A stretch of DNA of 64,000 nucleotides from Pholis gunnellus (GCA_910591455.2 OU342824.1:4716583-4780582); one strand, 5' to 3'. Positions 49,140 to 61,529 are shown, numbered from the stretch's first letter. Program-made: numbers and translations. The notes: generated by a model from the letters alone, not told the origin.

Positions 49140-49525
49140 TTTTTGTTCGAAAAACGTCTTGCAAACGTTATGAAAATAACATTCCACGAACAAAAGGAAA
49201 ACAACGTTCTGCGAAAGTTCAGTGACCATTAGGACAACAACGTCCCGAGAACGTTCTGGCACCGGTCGCATAGTGAGTCATTTCTGCAGCCTTGTGTGGA
49301 AACCAGGTAAACTACAAAGAAAAAAAGTGTTAAGTCTCCTGAAAAGCTGCAATAATCTGGTTCACGGACGTTCTGTGAACTTCAGGAAAACAACATCCAG
49401 CGGATCATAGCCTCTGTTTAACTTTTAAACTTTCTTTTTAGCAAAGAGTTGGTCGCATTAGCCTTGAAACACGGGAAAACATGTCCCTCAAACATTTGGA
49501 AAACAACTTCCCATGAACGTTTGGT
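49140..49525. repeat. Degenerate minisatellite, GGAAAACAACGTTC-type units
   Basis: Blocks such as GGAAAACAACGTTCTGCGAA, GGACAACAACGTCCCGAGAA, GGAAAACAACATCCAGCGG and GGAAAACAACTTCCCATGAA recur irregularly. They suggest an old tandem array or an element built from such units. Confidence 0.5.
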
Positions 49526-49529
49526 TCAA

Positions 49530-51120
49530 GGTATTTGTCTGAATAAGGATTGTACATTTAAAAAGTTTGTGTTTTAATGCTTTTATTTCATCACTCTGAT
49601 AATACCACAGACATTCTTTTCTAATCTTTATACAAGACAAATGTATGTATGTTTTAATATAAGCCTCTAGTGTCTTTTGATTTTTTGCAAATAGTTTTTG
49701 GGGATGGATCCCCGAGACATAATAATAAATGTTTAATCTTGCATTACACCGTTTTCCATGACCCACTTAAAAACAATGCATTGTGCTGCTTATGATTTCA
49801 TTTAACTGACACTTTTGCATTTGTGCAAGGACGAATGACAACTGAACCACACTGTGGTACCGCCCGTGTGACCTAATGTTATTAAAGTGCCACCGTGCGT
49901 GTTTGTGTGCCGTGGCACATCAACCACTCGTAAATCTGCAATTAGATCTAAACCCACAAAGAGATCCAAAATGTAATCTGTGCCTTTTTTTCTCTCTCGC
50001 TTGACCATTTGCGAAGAAATCAGTCTAATTACGCATAAATAGAAAATGGCTTTGGTGAATTTACCTCATTTTGTTTGTCTAAATGGGCCTTGTTACAGCT
50101 TTACGTAAGCAGCACAGACCGGGGCCTGATGCCTAACTCGAAAGATGTTATCAAATCCATGTGCAACCCAAACCTGGATTTGACTCCACAAGTTTGGACG
50201 GAGGAGAGGAAAGAGAAAAAAAAGCCAAAGAGCAGTAAAAAGGAGATAGTTGGATGCACAGGTCCATCCATCTTATTGCACCTTGAGTTGACATTTCTTA
50301 AACAGGCATGGTTAGCTGTGCTTCATGGGAATTATCACCATGGCTTGACCGCACCATCGTCCAATCAGATTGCTCGGCTGAAACGACCCACTGTATAATT
50401 ACATTGACATTATGACCAGTCGCGGGTCAGTCCTCGCTCAGCCCGGGCAGCGCATTCCCCCCACCACGCCTTCTCTCGTCACGCTCTGCGGGCAGACATG
50501 AAGATAGCCCAGATAGAAGGATATGACATTGCTACAGCCCTCTGTCTCAGGCCATTATAAATAGAATTATGTCACGGTCAACTGTGCGCTATCTGATTGT
50601 GAGTAATGGTAAAAAATCCCCTCCCACGTATGCTAATGCTGTTTTCGCAGCCCCTGTTGGGAGAGACGCAGCAGAGATGCCAAGAAGTTCAGAGCTTGAG
50701 AAAAAGTGAGTGGGTGAGGCAAGTGGTTGATGTTTTTCCACTAAATAATATTAGAGAATTATAGATGAGAGGCCACCGGTTTGATCCTTTTTGGTATTCT
50801 GCTGTTTAGTCATACAAAGGGAATGTTCGCTGACCATGAGTGCAGGATTCAATATCCGCCGTAAAGCATTTTAGCACATCCGTTAATCTTACAGTTAGTT
50901 GAATCAACGCCTTATCTAAATTGTAACCTCATGAAGGGGGGGATGCATTGCAGGACTGTTGTATTAGACAGCATTACCTGTACCCAATGAACTAGCAACT
51001 GAGTGCATTAATGTACCCGATTTACTAATTACGGCAGGTAGCCAATGTTCCACTGCCCTCTCTGCCGAAACGTTTCAAGCTAGTTTCACATCTGTCAGTA
51101 AGTGTGTGTTTGTGGTCAGA
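49530..51120. other. Intergenic DNA with a possible regulatory block
   Basis: 50400-50640 is GC-richer, then holds AGGCCATTATAAATAGAATT and TCTGATTGTGAGTAATGG. Composition and homeodomain-like cores suggest an enhancer, but this is unverified. No exon. Confidence 0.3.
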
Positions 51121-51127
51121 CGTGTGC

Positions 51128-51425
51128 TTGGATTATAGACTGTATATAAGAAGTGGACGTAGTCATCGTGACGTTACCCATTGGTTTGTGGACTGCCGTG
51201 ACGAAGCCTTGAGTTCGGCGATTTTGCCGTCGCCCGTCTTGGATTATGGCCGTCGCCATCTTGACTTTTTGCAAGCGGTAAACAGAAGTTACCATATTTG
51301 GAATGCGGAGGAGTGACGAAGAGACACCGTATGCGTATGGTTTTCTCGTAGACTTCCAAAATAATAAGACTTATTTTTGCAACCGGAGGAGTCGCCCCAT
51401 GCTGGCCAGTTAAAGAGAATGCAAG
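51128..51425. repeat. Dispersed teleost repeat (ATTATAGACTGTATATAAGA family)
   Basis: It starts GGATTATAGACTGTATATAA, continues GAAGTGGACGTAGTCATCGT, CCCATTGGTTTGTGGACTGC and GCCGTCGCCATCTTGAC, and ends with GCCAGTTAAAGAGAATGCA. I recognise this as a very common fish interspersed repeat, probably a non-autonomous DNA transposon. A few frames through it are repeat-derived. Confidence 0.6.
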
Positions 51426-51429
51426 AACC

Positions 51430-53380
51430 AGAGGTTACTGCCTGGCCCTCGCACCTGTAATGACACCCCAACAGTGATGTCACAAGGTACTAGAGTACAC
51501 ATGTACATCACTGAAGTAAGGTCAGAAGTTAAACTGCTGGAGGTCAACAAAAACAAGATTTTCAGGCGGTTTTCAGTTACTATTTCCAAACTCTTGATGT
51601 TCCTTACAATTCTCGACCCGTTTTTCTTTCTGGTCCCTGTAGACCAGGTCCTGGCGAGATATTTTAAGAACCTACAATGGTGTTTAGCAGCAGAGAGTAT
51701 CTCAGCAACCTGAACGACAAATGAGAAACATCAGGTTTTGTTCACAGTTTTTAGTCCACCATGAGTTTTAGTTTGCTTCACACTGAAATATCCTAAACTA
51801 AGATTGACATGGCGAACATTCGCATCTAATCATCACCATGTTAGCTCAAAGGCTCCCAGAGCTTCGAACTTTGTGCAGTGGGTATAGCCAGCATGCAATC
51901 AACGCCCAGGGAGCAGCTCCAGGTCTGAGACAAGTGGTGTCCTCAAAAGCCATATCAGTTTTGAGTATTAATTACATCAAATAATCAATTTTTTTCTACA
52001 GTTGTCCATCATTTCTTTGTTCATACTGAAGTTCATACTTCTTTCCTGGGGGGTTGTAAAGAAAGAAAAAATAATCTGGGAACTAGATGAAATAGATGCG
52101 CCAGAAGCAAGTCAATTACAACTCTTTATGAACACTTTCTTAACAGTGTTAAAGTATCTGAGGGGGGAGCTTTCCTCAGAGAGCTGGACTTAAGCAAACA
52201 ATGAAACTAGGACAAGAGCTAGACCGAGGGCTGAGGTCGATGATGCAACTCCGTCTTTGTTTTCAAGCCCTGAAGTCAGACAGCTGGCCTCGGGACTCTC
52301 TCAGTTAACATTTGAAAGGAACCGCAAGAGATGCAGACATTCTCTTACCAAGTCTGAGAAAATAGGTCTGCAGGACGACAATATTTGTCTTCCAGATGCA
52401 GATATCAATAAAATAACAAGAGTCTACATCCCACTGGCCTCAGTGCCGGCCAAAGGATGGCTCATTCTGGTACACACTCAAGTGCACACAGGCATAAACA
52501 CACATGTAGGTGAACCGATCTGCCAATATGCACACACACACACACTCAGGACAACAGGAGACGTGAGTTGTCTTTTCTAAACAGAGACAGAGACAGATGT
52601 TCCTGGGTTTTGAGTTGCTGCAGGGAGGTAATGGAGTCAAAGTGGGTTAACAGTCAGGAACTATAAAGCCAATAATATTTCTCATCTTCTACTTTGGGCC
52701 AGCAAACTAAACAGCCTAACCACCAGAGATGAAAATATTTCTTTTAGTGTGGCACAGATCCGGGGTTGGAGGGCGGTGAGCTGTCCCGGGACATGCCTGA
52801 TTCAAGACATCACTCTCAAGTTTGAGCTGCAATGTTTGCCACCCATTAAAGCCCCGACAGACTCTGTTTTAAATCTCTCCAAGTTTTTCTTGAAAACATT
52901 TGATATGCAGGACTAAATTAGCAAGAGTCAGAGATCAAGTTTTAAATAACACATTGTTAAGTTTTATTTAATAAGAGTGAAAGCAGGCTTGTGTTTGTTT
53001 GTCCACTGTCATCACATTTTAATCAAAATACAGGCTTTGCATGACTCTGGTTGGTATCGTCAGGACCGTTAGTGGTCATACATGATTTATCTTCACTGCC
53101 ACCTGGCATTGCATCGTGATGGGTGGTTTTGAGGGTTGATGTTCTGTGCAGTCGCTCAGTAATATCTTGACATATCCGGCTCTTTTTATATTAACGGTAC
53201 ATCACGTGACTATGTGTAATGTGAAAACAGTCACCTCACAGTAATGAACCGCCAGATATGTGTCATCTGACTGCAGTTCACCTCAGCTCTCCTCAACTTG
53301 AACATCTTTCAGGTCATTGTTTTGATTTTGCAAAAACGTTCCTGTTTTGATAAACTGTCACCATTCTTATTTTTAGCCAC
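51430..53380. other. Intergenic DNA without recognisable genes
   Basis: There are several short frames on both strands but none with family motifs or splice support. A short CA run sits near 52531. Confidence 0.35.
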
Positions 53381-53389
53381 AGCTGCTCT

Positions 53390-53720
53390 TCATGCCCACA
53401 GTGCGCTAACTGCTCAGCACAAAAACAGCACGAGTAGAAAGTCTGTGACTAGCTGGTGGAGCGTTTAGCAGGTAAAAACGCAGGATATTTCCTCAGTGGG
53501 GACCAAAACAGAGCTAACAGGAGGTTGAATATGTACTTTTGGGAGGAGGACACCAACATGACTTCAACTAAAATGCTGATGTTGCTCCATGTCTTCTCAA
53601 TGTGTACATTTGCCAGTGATAGAACGCTAACACGGTTGTGGACAGCCGTCAGTGATTGTCAATTATTATTGAATGATCATTTTTCTTACAGCTTATTCCT
53701 GGTTGCTATTTTCTGCTAAC
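53390..53720. repeat. Dispersed repeat copy (CTAGCTGGTGGAGCG family)
   Basis: It holds GACTAGCTGGTGGAGCGTTT, GCAGGATATTTCCTCAGTGG, GACCAAAACAGAGCTAACAG and GTTGCTCCATGTCTTC in the order of the family copy at 45930. Confidence 0.55.
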
Positions 53721-53729
53721 GTTTGTCCA

Positions 53730-56490
53730 AGCTTACCATTCTATCATTTCGGGGGAGCTGTGAGTGGAAACCTGTTCATTTTCAGTGGTTGCGGGTCAAA
53801 AAAAGGTTGATTACGTCTTTCATAAATGTCACTTCTTTTCGATTTTTACACTGCTGCTCTCTCATGTGTAATTATAGCATTACATTCAAGCACTAAGCGT
53901 TCACGCACAGGACAAGCCAGAAAGACAGCGAAGCCAGTAACTAGAAAACAGGATGTCTGTTTTATGTTTGACACCTTGGCACGTTGGTAATTACACGCGA
54001 GTTTCACTGAAAAACTGAATCATTAGTGGCCAAGAGCCATAAACTCAAGCTCACTTGAGACCCGGTTTTCATCATAAAAGGTTGCAATTATGTTTATCTC
54101 ACACTATTTAAAACAAGATTTATTAAATATAGTACCATGTTTAATCGACGACAAAGTAGCGTAAAAACAACCTCCCTCCTGGATTGTTTCTTTTTTTTCA
54201 ATATTAGGTCACCAAAATATTTCTGGAGTGTATCATTTTTGTGTGTTGTTTTAAGCAATATCCTCTTCTTTTGGAGGTTGACATCTCTCTAGAGTCTAAG
54301 CCTCATCCATCACTGACGGGTTGCTCTTGTGAAAGCATGAATTTCTCATTTATCCTAATCCAACAGTGCCCTCATCCGAGTTGGCCCTGTGATGCAGTGT
54401 GTGGGTGAGGTACTGATCAGGAAAGTGTTGTTGTTCCAGCAAACACTCGTGCAAATCAAATGCCTGTGAAATCTCAAATTTGTTATTTGCCTGTAATAAA
54501 TTGCTCTGAATTGAATGTTTTACTGTCATGATTACATACTGTAATGATTCACGAAACGATTCAGGCAGTAGAACATGGTCCACTGGTACGCTGCCATCTT
54601 GGATTGCACCATCAGATCCGGGTCCGACTCTCCTGTCACTGGGTCGCTCCTGATTGGTGGTGCTGACCACAGGCTTGGCACTGGTACCTCATTATTTCTT
54701 AATGGTGAAGCCGACTATGTGCCGGAGCCACAGCAGAGGAACAACTAAAGGTCTGCGAAGGCGAGGAAGTAGAGGCGAAAATTTACTTTGGTCAGGACTT
54801 CACCGCTTCACGGAGCCGAGAATTTAGTTGTAGCTACAATCTTTTGACCAAGAAAAATAATCTGTCCATTCATATTTTTTAGTGCTCTGCTGTTTCCTTT
54901 TATGATTCTACATGGTTTTGATAACAAGAAAACATGAATTAAAGTAGAATTAGATTCAATAAATCAACTACATGGATGAACTCTTATCCAATTTTAGGTG
55001 TTGTTCCTTTCTGGTAAAACTTAGAACAAAAGAGACATTTTAAAAGGCGGAAATCTGCTTTTTGGTCCTTCTACACGATCCAGATGAACGTGTTTTCATC
55101 AAAGACAATTTAAGTCTGTAGGGAAAAAAGAAAGCGTAATAATCTGATTTCAATGGCTGGATAAAGCCGTTTGTTTGTTGTTCGTTGTTGCCCTCCAGAC
55201 GTGGGCAGCGGGACGACATCGTTCGTTAACGCCTTCCAAAACTGTAACAAATCACTGTCGGAAACATAAAACCTTTTTCTCATCTGGCACCACGATAGTT
55301 AAAGTTTGGTTAGGTTTATGCACAAAGATGATAATCACGGTAAATCCTCTTCCATCTGTGGCTCTAGTTTTATTATCATGGTGGTAATTGGAACAAGCTA
55401 CAACACATTTGCCAATTTCATCCAAAATGTATGCAGAATCCAAAAGTGAACCCACAGACGCTGCTGGATGCGTAAGCTAGACATTGGTGGCACTGCGTGA
55501 TTGGTTGTTTGTTACCCAGATGCTCCGTGGGAGTTGTAGTAAACTAGTAGGTTGTTTGGTTGATAGGCTGACAGTTGGGCGGGAGGTTAGAGTGCGTCAG
55601 TGTGACTTTAAATTCCTCTGGAAGCACTTCAGCACCACAAAGCTGTAAGGACAGGCAGAAAAGGAGGAAAGACGGTGTGAAAAAGGAAACTTTGAGAAAA
55701 GGATTGCTTCTCTGTGTTTGTGTGCCCTCTGACACTGAAACTGAAATCTCCAGAGATTCAAGCACTGAATCTGTAAATCCCCCACGAGTTTTCACGGTGG
55801 TGTAAATTAGAGTTCAAAGTGAAAAAAAGAAAAGAAACAAGCCACCGGCACTAAGGCTGCGTGGCTCTCATTAAATCCACACGCACTCTGATCCACATGC
55901 ACGCAGATAATTTACATCTCCCTAAAGCTGAATCTGAATTTGGGGGTTTTACATGTTCGTAGCGAACAAAAAGACAACAGTAATGGCAGAACATGTGTGT
56001 ATGTGTGTGTCCTACTGACTGCCCTGTTAAATGAAGAGCCAGTGTTGGAGAGGAACCATGACGGGACCCTCAGAGTAGCAGAAGTCCCAGAAGAACAGTC
56101 TTGGCTGGGATTCAACGCTCTTATAAAACACCACAGAGGCCTTATGGCTGAGCGAGCAGGAACACTGAGTCTGTGTTATGGTGCGTAGCGGTGATACTCA
56201 ACCTGACGGAAAGTGGGAAAAATAAATCCTGCCATATAAACTTATTATTGTTTTGGTAATTTTGTGAAAATCACCAAGGCTGCAAAGGAATATTTTTTTG
56301 TATTTTTAACTAAATCTGCATTAGGGACTGCAACAACAAAGAGTCTACAGAGGATGTGCTTTAAGATGTTCAAGTAACATAATCATCTCATGATCTGTGA
56401 TGAATATGTTTCTGATTAAAAATGATCGTTTCAGGCGTTTGCTTGTAGGGACAAACCCTTGCAGAATCATCACCCAACTCTGCTGTTGTA
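53730..56490. other. Intergenic DNA without recognisable genes
   Basis: A 106-codon minus frame at 54670-54350 reads through without known motifs. It lies next to repeat-like sequence and is not supported as a gene. The rest is AT-rich. Confidence 0.35.
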
Positions 56491-56499
56491 AGGTCTACT

Positions 56500-56720
56500 C
56501 AGTGCTCCCCAACCTTCTTGACTTGTGAGCCTTTAGATTCAACCTTTTTCTACTGGCACCAATTTGTCGTAAGTTGTATGTGCATGTATTTGCACGTACA
56601 TTTTAAATAAAAGTAAGGAAAAACTGTATTAGCTTTTCTCTTCTTCTCATCAGCTCCAGACCTTCCATATGTATCTTACTGCCCCTTGGGCGGGCTCAAT
56701 AACCAGGTTGAGAACCATTG
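56500..56720. mobile_element. hAT-type MITE candidate, 221 bp
   Basis: The left end CAGTGCTCCCCAACC and right end GGTTGAGAACCATTG are imperfect inverted repeats with the CAGNG...CNNTG pattern of hAT elements. The interior includes GACTTGTGAGCC and CCCCTTGGGCGGGC. No clear target duplication is left. Confidence 0.55.
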
Positions 56721-56739
56721 TTTTGGTTCATTTCTTTGG

Positions 56740-57130
56740 TTATTTGGGATGACAAATTCTTTCTCATCAGCCTTGCTGTTTTTTTAAAATTTTTACAGCA
56801 GCAGCACACAGCCACTTTCAGTGAAAAAGCTGTGATATACCCTGCTACAGTACCTGCCCAGCACCAAATGGCCGACAAAAACAGTAATTAGCTGGTAAAG
56901 GAAGTCTAACATTTAATGTGAGTAGTCTCAAAAGCAAGATACTTTTCTCAGGAGTTGGCAGAGACCAAAACTAAGCTAAAAGCTGAGTGAGTGTTGTTCC
57001 AGGTCTGATGGAAGTGTAAATAGGCAACTGTTTGCCAACACCTCTTTTTGGGGTGATAATATGTATGTTGTGTTTGCAGATTGTTGGCTACCTCCAAGTG
57101 GTCAAAGAAATCAAATACTGAAGCTTTTAA
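56740..57130. repeat. Dispersed repeat copy (GTACCTGCCCAGCACCAAA family)
   Basis: It contains GCAGCAGCACACAGCC, CCCTGCTACAGTACCTGCCC, TTAGCTGGTAAAGGAAGTC, CAGGAGTTGGCAGAGACC and GAAGTGTAAATAGGCAACTG, the later parts of the same repeat as at 45930 and 53390. It directly follows the MITE candidate at 56500-56720. Confidence 0.6.
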
Positions 57131-57959
57131 GTCTACCTTTGTTGACACCAATGTTCTGCTTATAAAGTCAACTATTCCTGGGTGGATGTCAATATGCAGT
57201 AAAGTAGCATAATGGGACACTTTTTACAGTATATTTTACATTTTTGCCACCGATATTATCTTATAGAGAGCGCAACAGCAAGATAGCCAATTCGGGGAAA
57301 GGTTTTAAAGCATTTCGTACACTGCTGATGTTCCAACTTCCATGAAAAACATTGGAATTTTCAAAAGAGAAAGCTGAAGAAAGAAAATGGGCTGTGTCTG
57401 ACGTATCGATTATACTTGCCTAAACCCTTGCATGTGGACGGACTGTGGTGCCTTTAAGCAGTGCATATATACTGTCAGTCTGGCTCAGAAGTCTCCAGGG
57501 AATAGTTATCTTTTTATAAGAACATGTTTAAGTGCTCATGGTCTGGCTCAGTATGAGCTCACCATGCCGATCTGAGTGCCTGGGAAGAGATGGCCTGGAC
57601 AAAGTGAATGTGCTTAGAATGGGTAACTGAGAAGCCCTGACAGCACTGATGTGTGTGTGTGGCCCTGCGTTCATATTGTAAGAAACACATCATTGGAAGA
57701 CAGTTAATTTCCTACAGAAGTCGAGCATCCAGGGAAACTTGCCAACACGTTTATTGGACCGAAAATTGCCGAAAGCAGTCTTAGGAAACGGTGAGCCATA
57801 ATCCCAGTAAAAAAAAAAAAAAGGTCTTAAAACATGCAGAGAAACTTTCAAAGCCGCTCTTGCAGCACTATCCACTGCGGCTATATTGATCCGTTTATTC
57901 TTAATGTACCAAACGACAATCACTAAATAACCTAAATGGTTAAAACTGCTAATTGCTCT

Positions 57960-58205
57960 GGAGCTTTCTGACAGTCTGTATCGCTTAGTCTTATTTAGCA
58001 AATGCTAGCATGCTACCAAGCTAAACTAAGATATTAAACATTATACCTGCTGACATAGTTGTGAGCCAACTTGTCACATACGGACGCTTGGTCTGGATCC
58101 GTTTTTAACACATTGGGCAGCCCTAAAGGTCAAACACGTGGTTAACTTTGTGAACTATTTTAGCTCAAAGAGCTGCTAGCATGGCTGTTAACTTATATTC
58201 TTGTT
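57960..58205 (+). repeat. Dispersed repeat copy (TTAGCAAATGCTAGCATGCT family)
   Basis: TTAGCAAATGCTAGCATGCT, AAGCTAAACTAAGAT, AACATTATACCTGCTGACAT and GAGCTGCTAGCATGGCTGTT follow the 3' half of the family at 42827. This copy has no nested element at the CTAAAC-CTAAG point. Confidence 0.65.
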
Positions 58206-58209
58206 CATA

Positions 58210-59135
58210 TTTGGGCCATTATTCACCAGTCTTGCACAGCACTCAATTGTTTGTATTTCTTTAAACCAATCACACGTCTGCGGATGGCTGAGCACAGGAT
58301 GCAACGGCGAGGCCCTTATAGATATCAAATTACAAATAGCGCAGATAGCAGGGGAGGAGGATGCCTTGTGAACTAAGCGGCCAATGGCAGAAAAACATCT
58401 TGACAGGAGCAACAGCTTTTTTCTACATCCTCGTGTTTAGGAAATACATCCATATGGATAATTCAGCAGGATACGTTCAATGCAAATGCAGGAAGCACTG
58501 TGCCCTGTATAAGACTTAACACTTCCTATATACTCATTCTGACCTTTTATACGTTATCTGCACATCATTTCAATAATCACTATAAAATCTAAAAATAAAT
58601 GGATCTGTAATGTAGCCTCGCTCAATGACCCGCCCACAGCACTATTTGATTGGTTACACGTCGAGAGAACTAGCCTATCTGCACTGAAGCCATACGGCGC
58701 CTCTGTCAGTCAAAGCTGCTCCGTTAGCAGAGCAGAGCTGTGTGTTACGGCAGATGATGCTGAAGTTGCAATAAACATCTCAGAATATCACAGAAATATA
58801 CGCAGTGACTGTAATACAAACACCCAGTGAATCCACTGGTACCGTTTTGCTGTCAGATTATCATAGTTTATAAAAAGACAGCGTAGTGAGGATACAGCCA
58901 GTTCATACACCGAGCGTATTGAACGCCACCTGCCGGCGTTGGACTCGTTCATAGATTCCAGTCTGCAGATAGTTCATACACTTCACTGACAAACCAGAGA
59001 ATTGCACTGCAACATTGGGCTTCGTGATCAAAAGGATGTTTTTTTTTGTCACGTCCACACTTCAGTCCGTCCTGGCGGGCCCCATCTCTCTCTCTACATG
59101 GATTTCATTTGAACAAAGTTTGAAAACAGTCAAAA
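58210..59135. other. Intergenic DNA without recognisable features
   Basis: No exon or named repeat was recognised. Confidence 0.35.
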
Positions 59136-59136
59136 T

Positions 59137-60927
59137 TAAAGCTGCGAGCAGCGATGAACGGGCCCTCGCCTCCCCCGCCGCGTCGGGGTGCCGGTGGGTT
59201 CCGGCCAGGGCGGGCGAGAACTTCCGCGACCGTCGGACGGCGCGTCCGCGAGTGAGACGTTTCTACTCCTGCTAGAAATTATGCTTTGCAAATAGTCCAA
59301 TGCTTCCTGTATCCGCCGCCTGGCTCTATGGAACACGTGCAAACATGCATTATGTTGCTCTATGTCAAATGTAAACCACATTGTGTAAAAGTCATGTAAA
59401 TCGGATGGTGTTTATCAGAAAACGCAGAGTATCTTTCGCCAGCAGGTGGCGCTGTGAGTTCTAGTGAAAATTAGCTTGTAGACATCCTCAGGCCATGAGT
59501 GTTATCAAGCATGTGAAGTTTGGGACCGTTTGGAACAAGTCCAGTTGAGTTACATGAGTTTTTTGCATGGGGAATCACGTAAAGTAGCCGCCCGCTACGG
59601 CTAAGCCGTTCCGTCAAAAGTAAAGCTTTTGATAATTTTTAATCACAATGGTCTTGAGATTGTACTGAAAAAATTTGAAGTGGATCTGACAAAGTCCCTA
59701 GGAGGATTTCGTTAAAGTATAGCGACTAGAAATAGGCCAAAACCGATCAAAAAATGACATACAAATCAAAATGGCCGACTTCCGGTACAGTTAAGAGCAT
59801 GGTCCCAAGAGCCTTATTTTTAAGTCTCTATGTCATACATGTTCTGACCAAGTTTCATACATGTACGTCAAGCGTAGCCCCGGGGCTGCTCTTTTGAACT
59901 GGCTCGGAGGAGTAAATAAAAGTATAAAATATGACATTTGCTTTTGCCAGTAGGTGGCGCTATGAGTTATTTAATTTCTTTCAATTGATCTGCGTTCAGG
60001 CTTGAAGTGGCATCATGCACAAGAAGTTGTTTGAGGATTGAATAATGTACCTTGGAGTTATAACAACTTGATTTTTTATAAAAATGATGCAAAATGGCCG
60101 CCACGCCACGTCAAGGTTCTTCGACAAAAACTCTAGCTTTTAATAATTTTTAATCACAAAGGTCTTAAGAGCATCCTGACCAAGTTTGAAGTTGATCGCA
60201 TAAATTCTCTAGGAGGAGTTCGTTAAAGTACGAAGGCTGAAAAATGGAAAATGTGCCAAAAAAAAAACATTGCGGGTTTACTGTAGCGCCCCCTATTGGC
60301 TGAATGCAAAAAAAATCTCAGGGTATGTTACAGGATGCGATGTGCACATATGCTGAAAGGTTCGTGAATTTTCGATAAATGGTTGAGAAGTTATGTGTAT
60401 TGATATTAAGCCACGCCCTTAAGAAGTTCATTGGTCCATATCTTATCAACGCAAAGAGCTATCAAAAAGCTTTTTATAAATCTGAGTGATATACATCCAA
60501 TAATGATCTACAGCAAATTTGGTAGTAATCGGAGACATCGTGTAGGAGGAGTTTGCAAAGATGTGTTTTTCACTAAATTCAAGATGGCGGAAAATCTAAG
60601 TAGGCGGAGCTTAGGGGTCTGATTGGCTTTTTTGTAGATCTAGCATGATTGGACATGTGTGTTGAATTTCAAGTAAAGCGGACATACTGGCCGAGAGGCG
60701 CCGCGAATCCGCCTTGTAGGGGGCGCTAGAGAGCCATTTTTTTACACACAAATATGCAACCTTGCGCAGCAGAGTTTCTACACCAGATGTGAAAGGTGTG
60801 CAAATTTGGTGAGTTTTCATGCATGGTAAGTGCCCCAAAAAGCTCCCTTCCCACAAAAATAATCGCGGACGCCTACAATAACAATAGGGCCTTCGCTGGC
60901 CCGACGTTGTCGGTGGCTCGGGCCCTA
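59137..60927. mobile_element. Non-autonomous teleost element, Helitron-like candidate, 1.8 kb
   Basis: The left end is TTAAAGCTGCGAGCAGCGAT, with a GCTGCGAGCAGC hairpin, followed by GGGCCCTCGCC. The right end is AATAGGGCCTTCGCTGG, then a GC-rich hairpin closing with GGCTCGGGCCCTAA. A CTAA 3' end preceded by a hairpin is reminiscent of Helitrons (CTRR), but the 5' TC end is not clear. The interior has two copies of a module about 0.5 kb apart and several GTAGGTGGCGCTATGAG or GGGGGCGCTAGAG boxes. No protein is encoded. Confidence 0.55.
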
Positions 60928-61262
60928 AATATGTAGGAGTGATGCCATTTTGGAAGGTGGTCCTGAAGAAGCTAGAAGGGTGGCTGAAACAGCCTTTACC
61001 AGAATCCCCAAAATTATGTTTACTCTGAGACAAATCGATAATGCCACCAGGCCTTACCAAAACAGAGCTCGGGCTGTCATTAACTGGTTTTAATGTGGCA
61101 GCAAGACTCATTCTGAGAAACTGGAAGAGCCCACATATGCCCTTGTTCACAGAACGGCTCAAACTCATGACAGAGACAGCTGCATTTGAAAATATGATTG
61201 CCAGGGTACAGAACATTCCAAGCAGAAAAGACCAAGCATGGGGGCATCTGATGACTTATATT
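60926..61262 (+). pseudogene. 5'-truncated LINE (L1/Tx1-type) ORF2 C-terminus, copy 1
   Basis: Translated on the plus strand this gives VMPFWKVVLKKLEGWL, LPESPKLCLL, then a TGA stop, GLSLTGFNVAARLILRNWKS, MTETAAFENMIARV and WGHLMTYI. That is the pattern at the end of L1-clade reverse transcriptase proteins (AARxILRxWKSP, then WxxxxxYI). It starts abruptly at the CxxxV-PFW region, carries an in-frame TGA, and lacks the polymerase. The 201-codon minus frame over it is a shadow. It is nearly identical to the copy at 63690. Confidence 0.7.
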
Positions 61263-61529
61263 ACTATACTATAACTAGTCTAGTATGTCAAAAAAACTTC
61301 ATTAAAATGCCATGGTATAGGATGTCGAAAAATGGATTTAAAAAAGTGATAATATATTAAGTCTATAAAAGTCACAGTATAGTGTCTGAAAAAGTGATAA
61401 TATAGTACTATAAAATATAACTAAAATACTGTATATTCAATTTAAAAAAGGCATTAACAGGCATAGTATGTCACAAAACTTCAATTAAATGCCTGAATCT
61501 TATGTTAAAAAAAGTCATAATAATATCTG
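61263..61529. repeat. Degenerate AT-rich tandem repeat (ATAGTATGTCAAAAAA-type)
   Basis: Loose repeats of CTAGTATGTCAAAAAAACTT, AAAAAGTGATAATATAGTA and CATAGTATGTCACAAAACTT resemble a common fish minisatellite. It lies between the LINE tail and the large minisatellite. Confidence 0.5.

Noticed and set aside
54350..54670. 106-codon minus-strand frame
   Set aside because: No recognisable domain or splice context, next to repeat-like DNA; could at most be a transposon remnant.
60611..61216. 201-codon minus-strand frame
   Set aside because: It is antisense to the LINE ORF2 remnant and to the non-autonomous element, and its C-terminal half crosses the boundary between two unrelated repeats.
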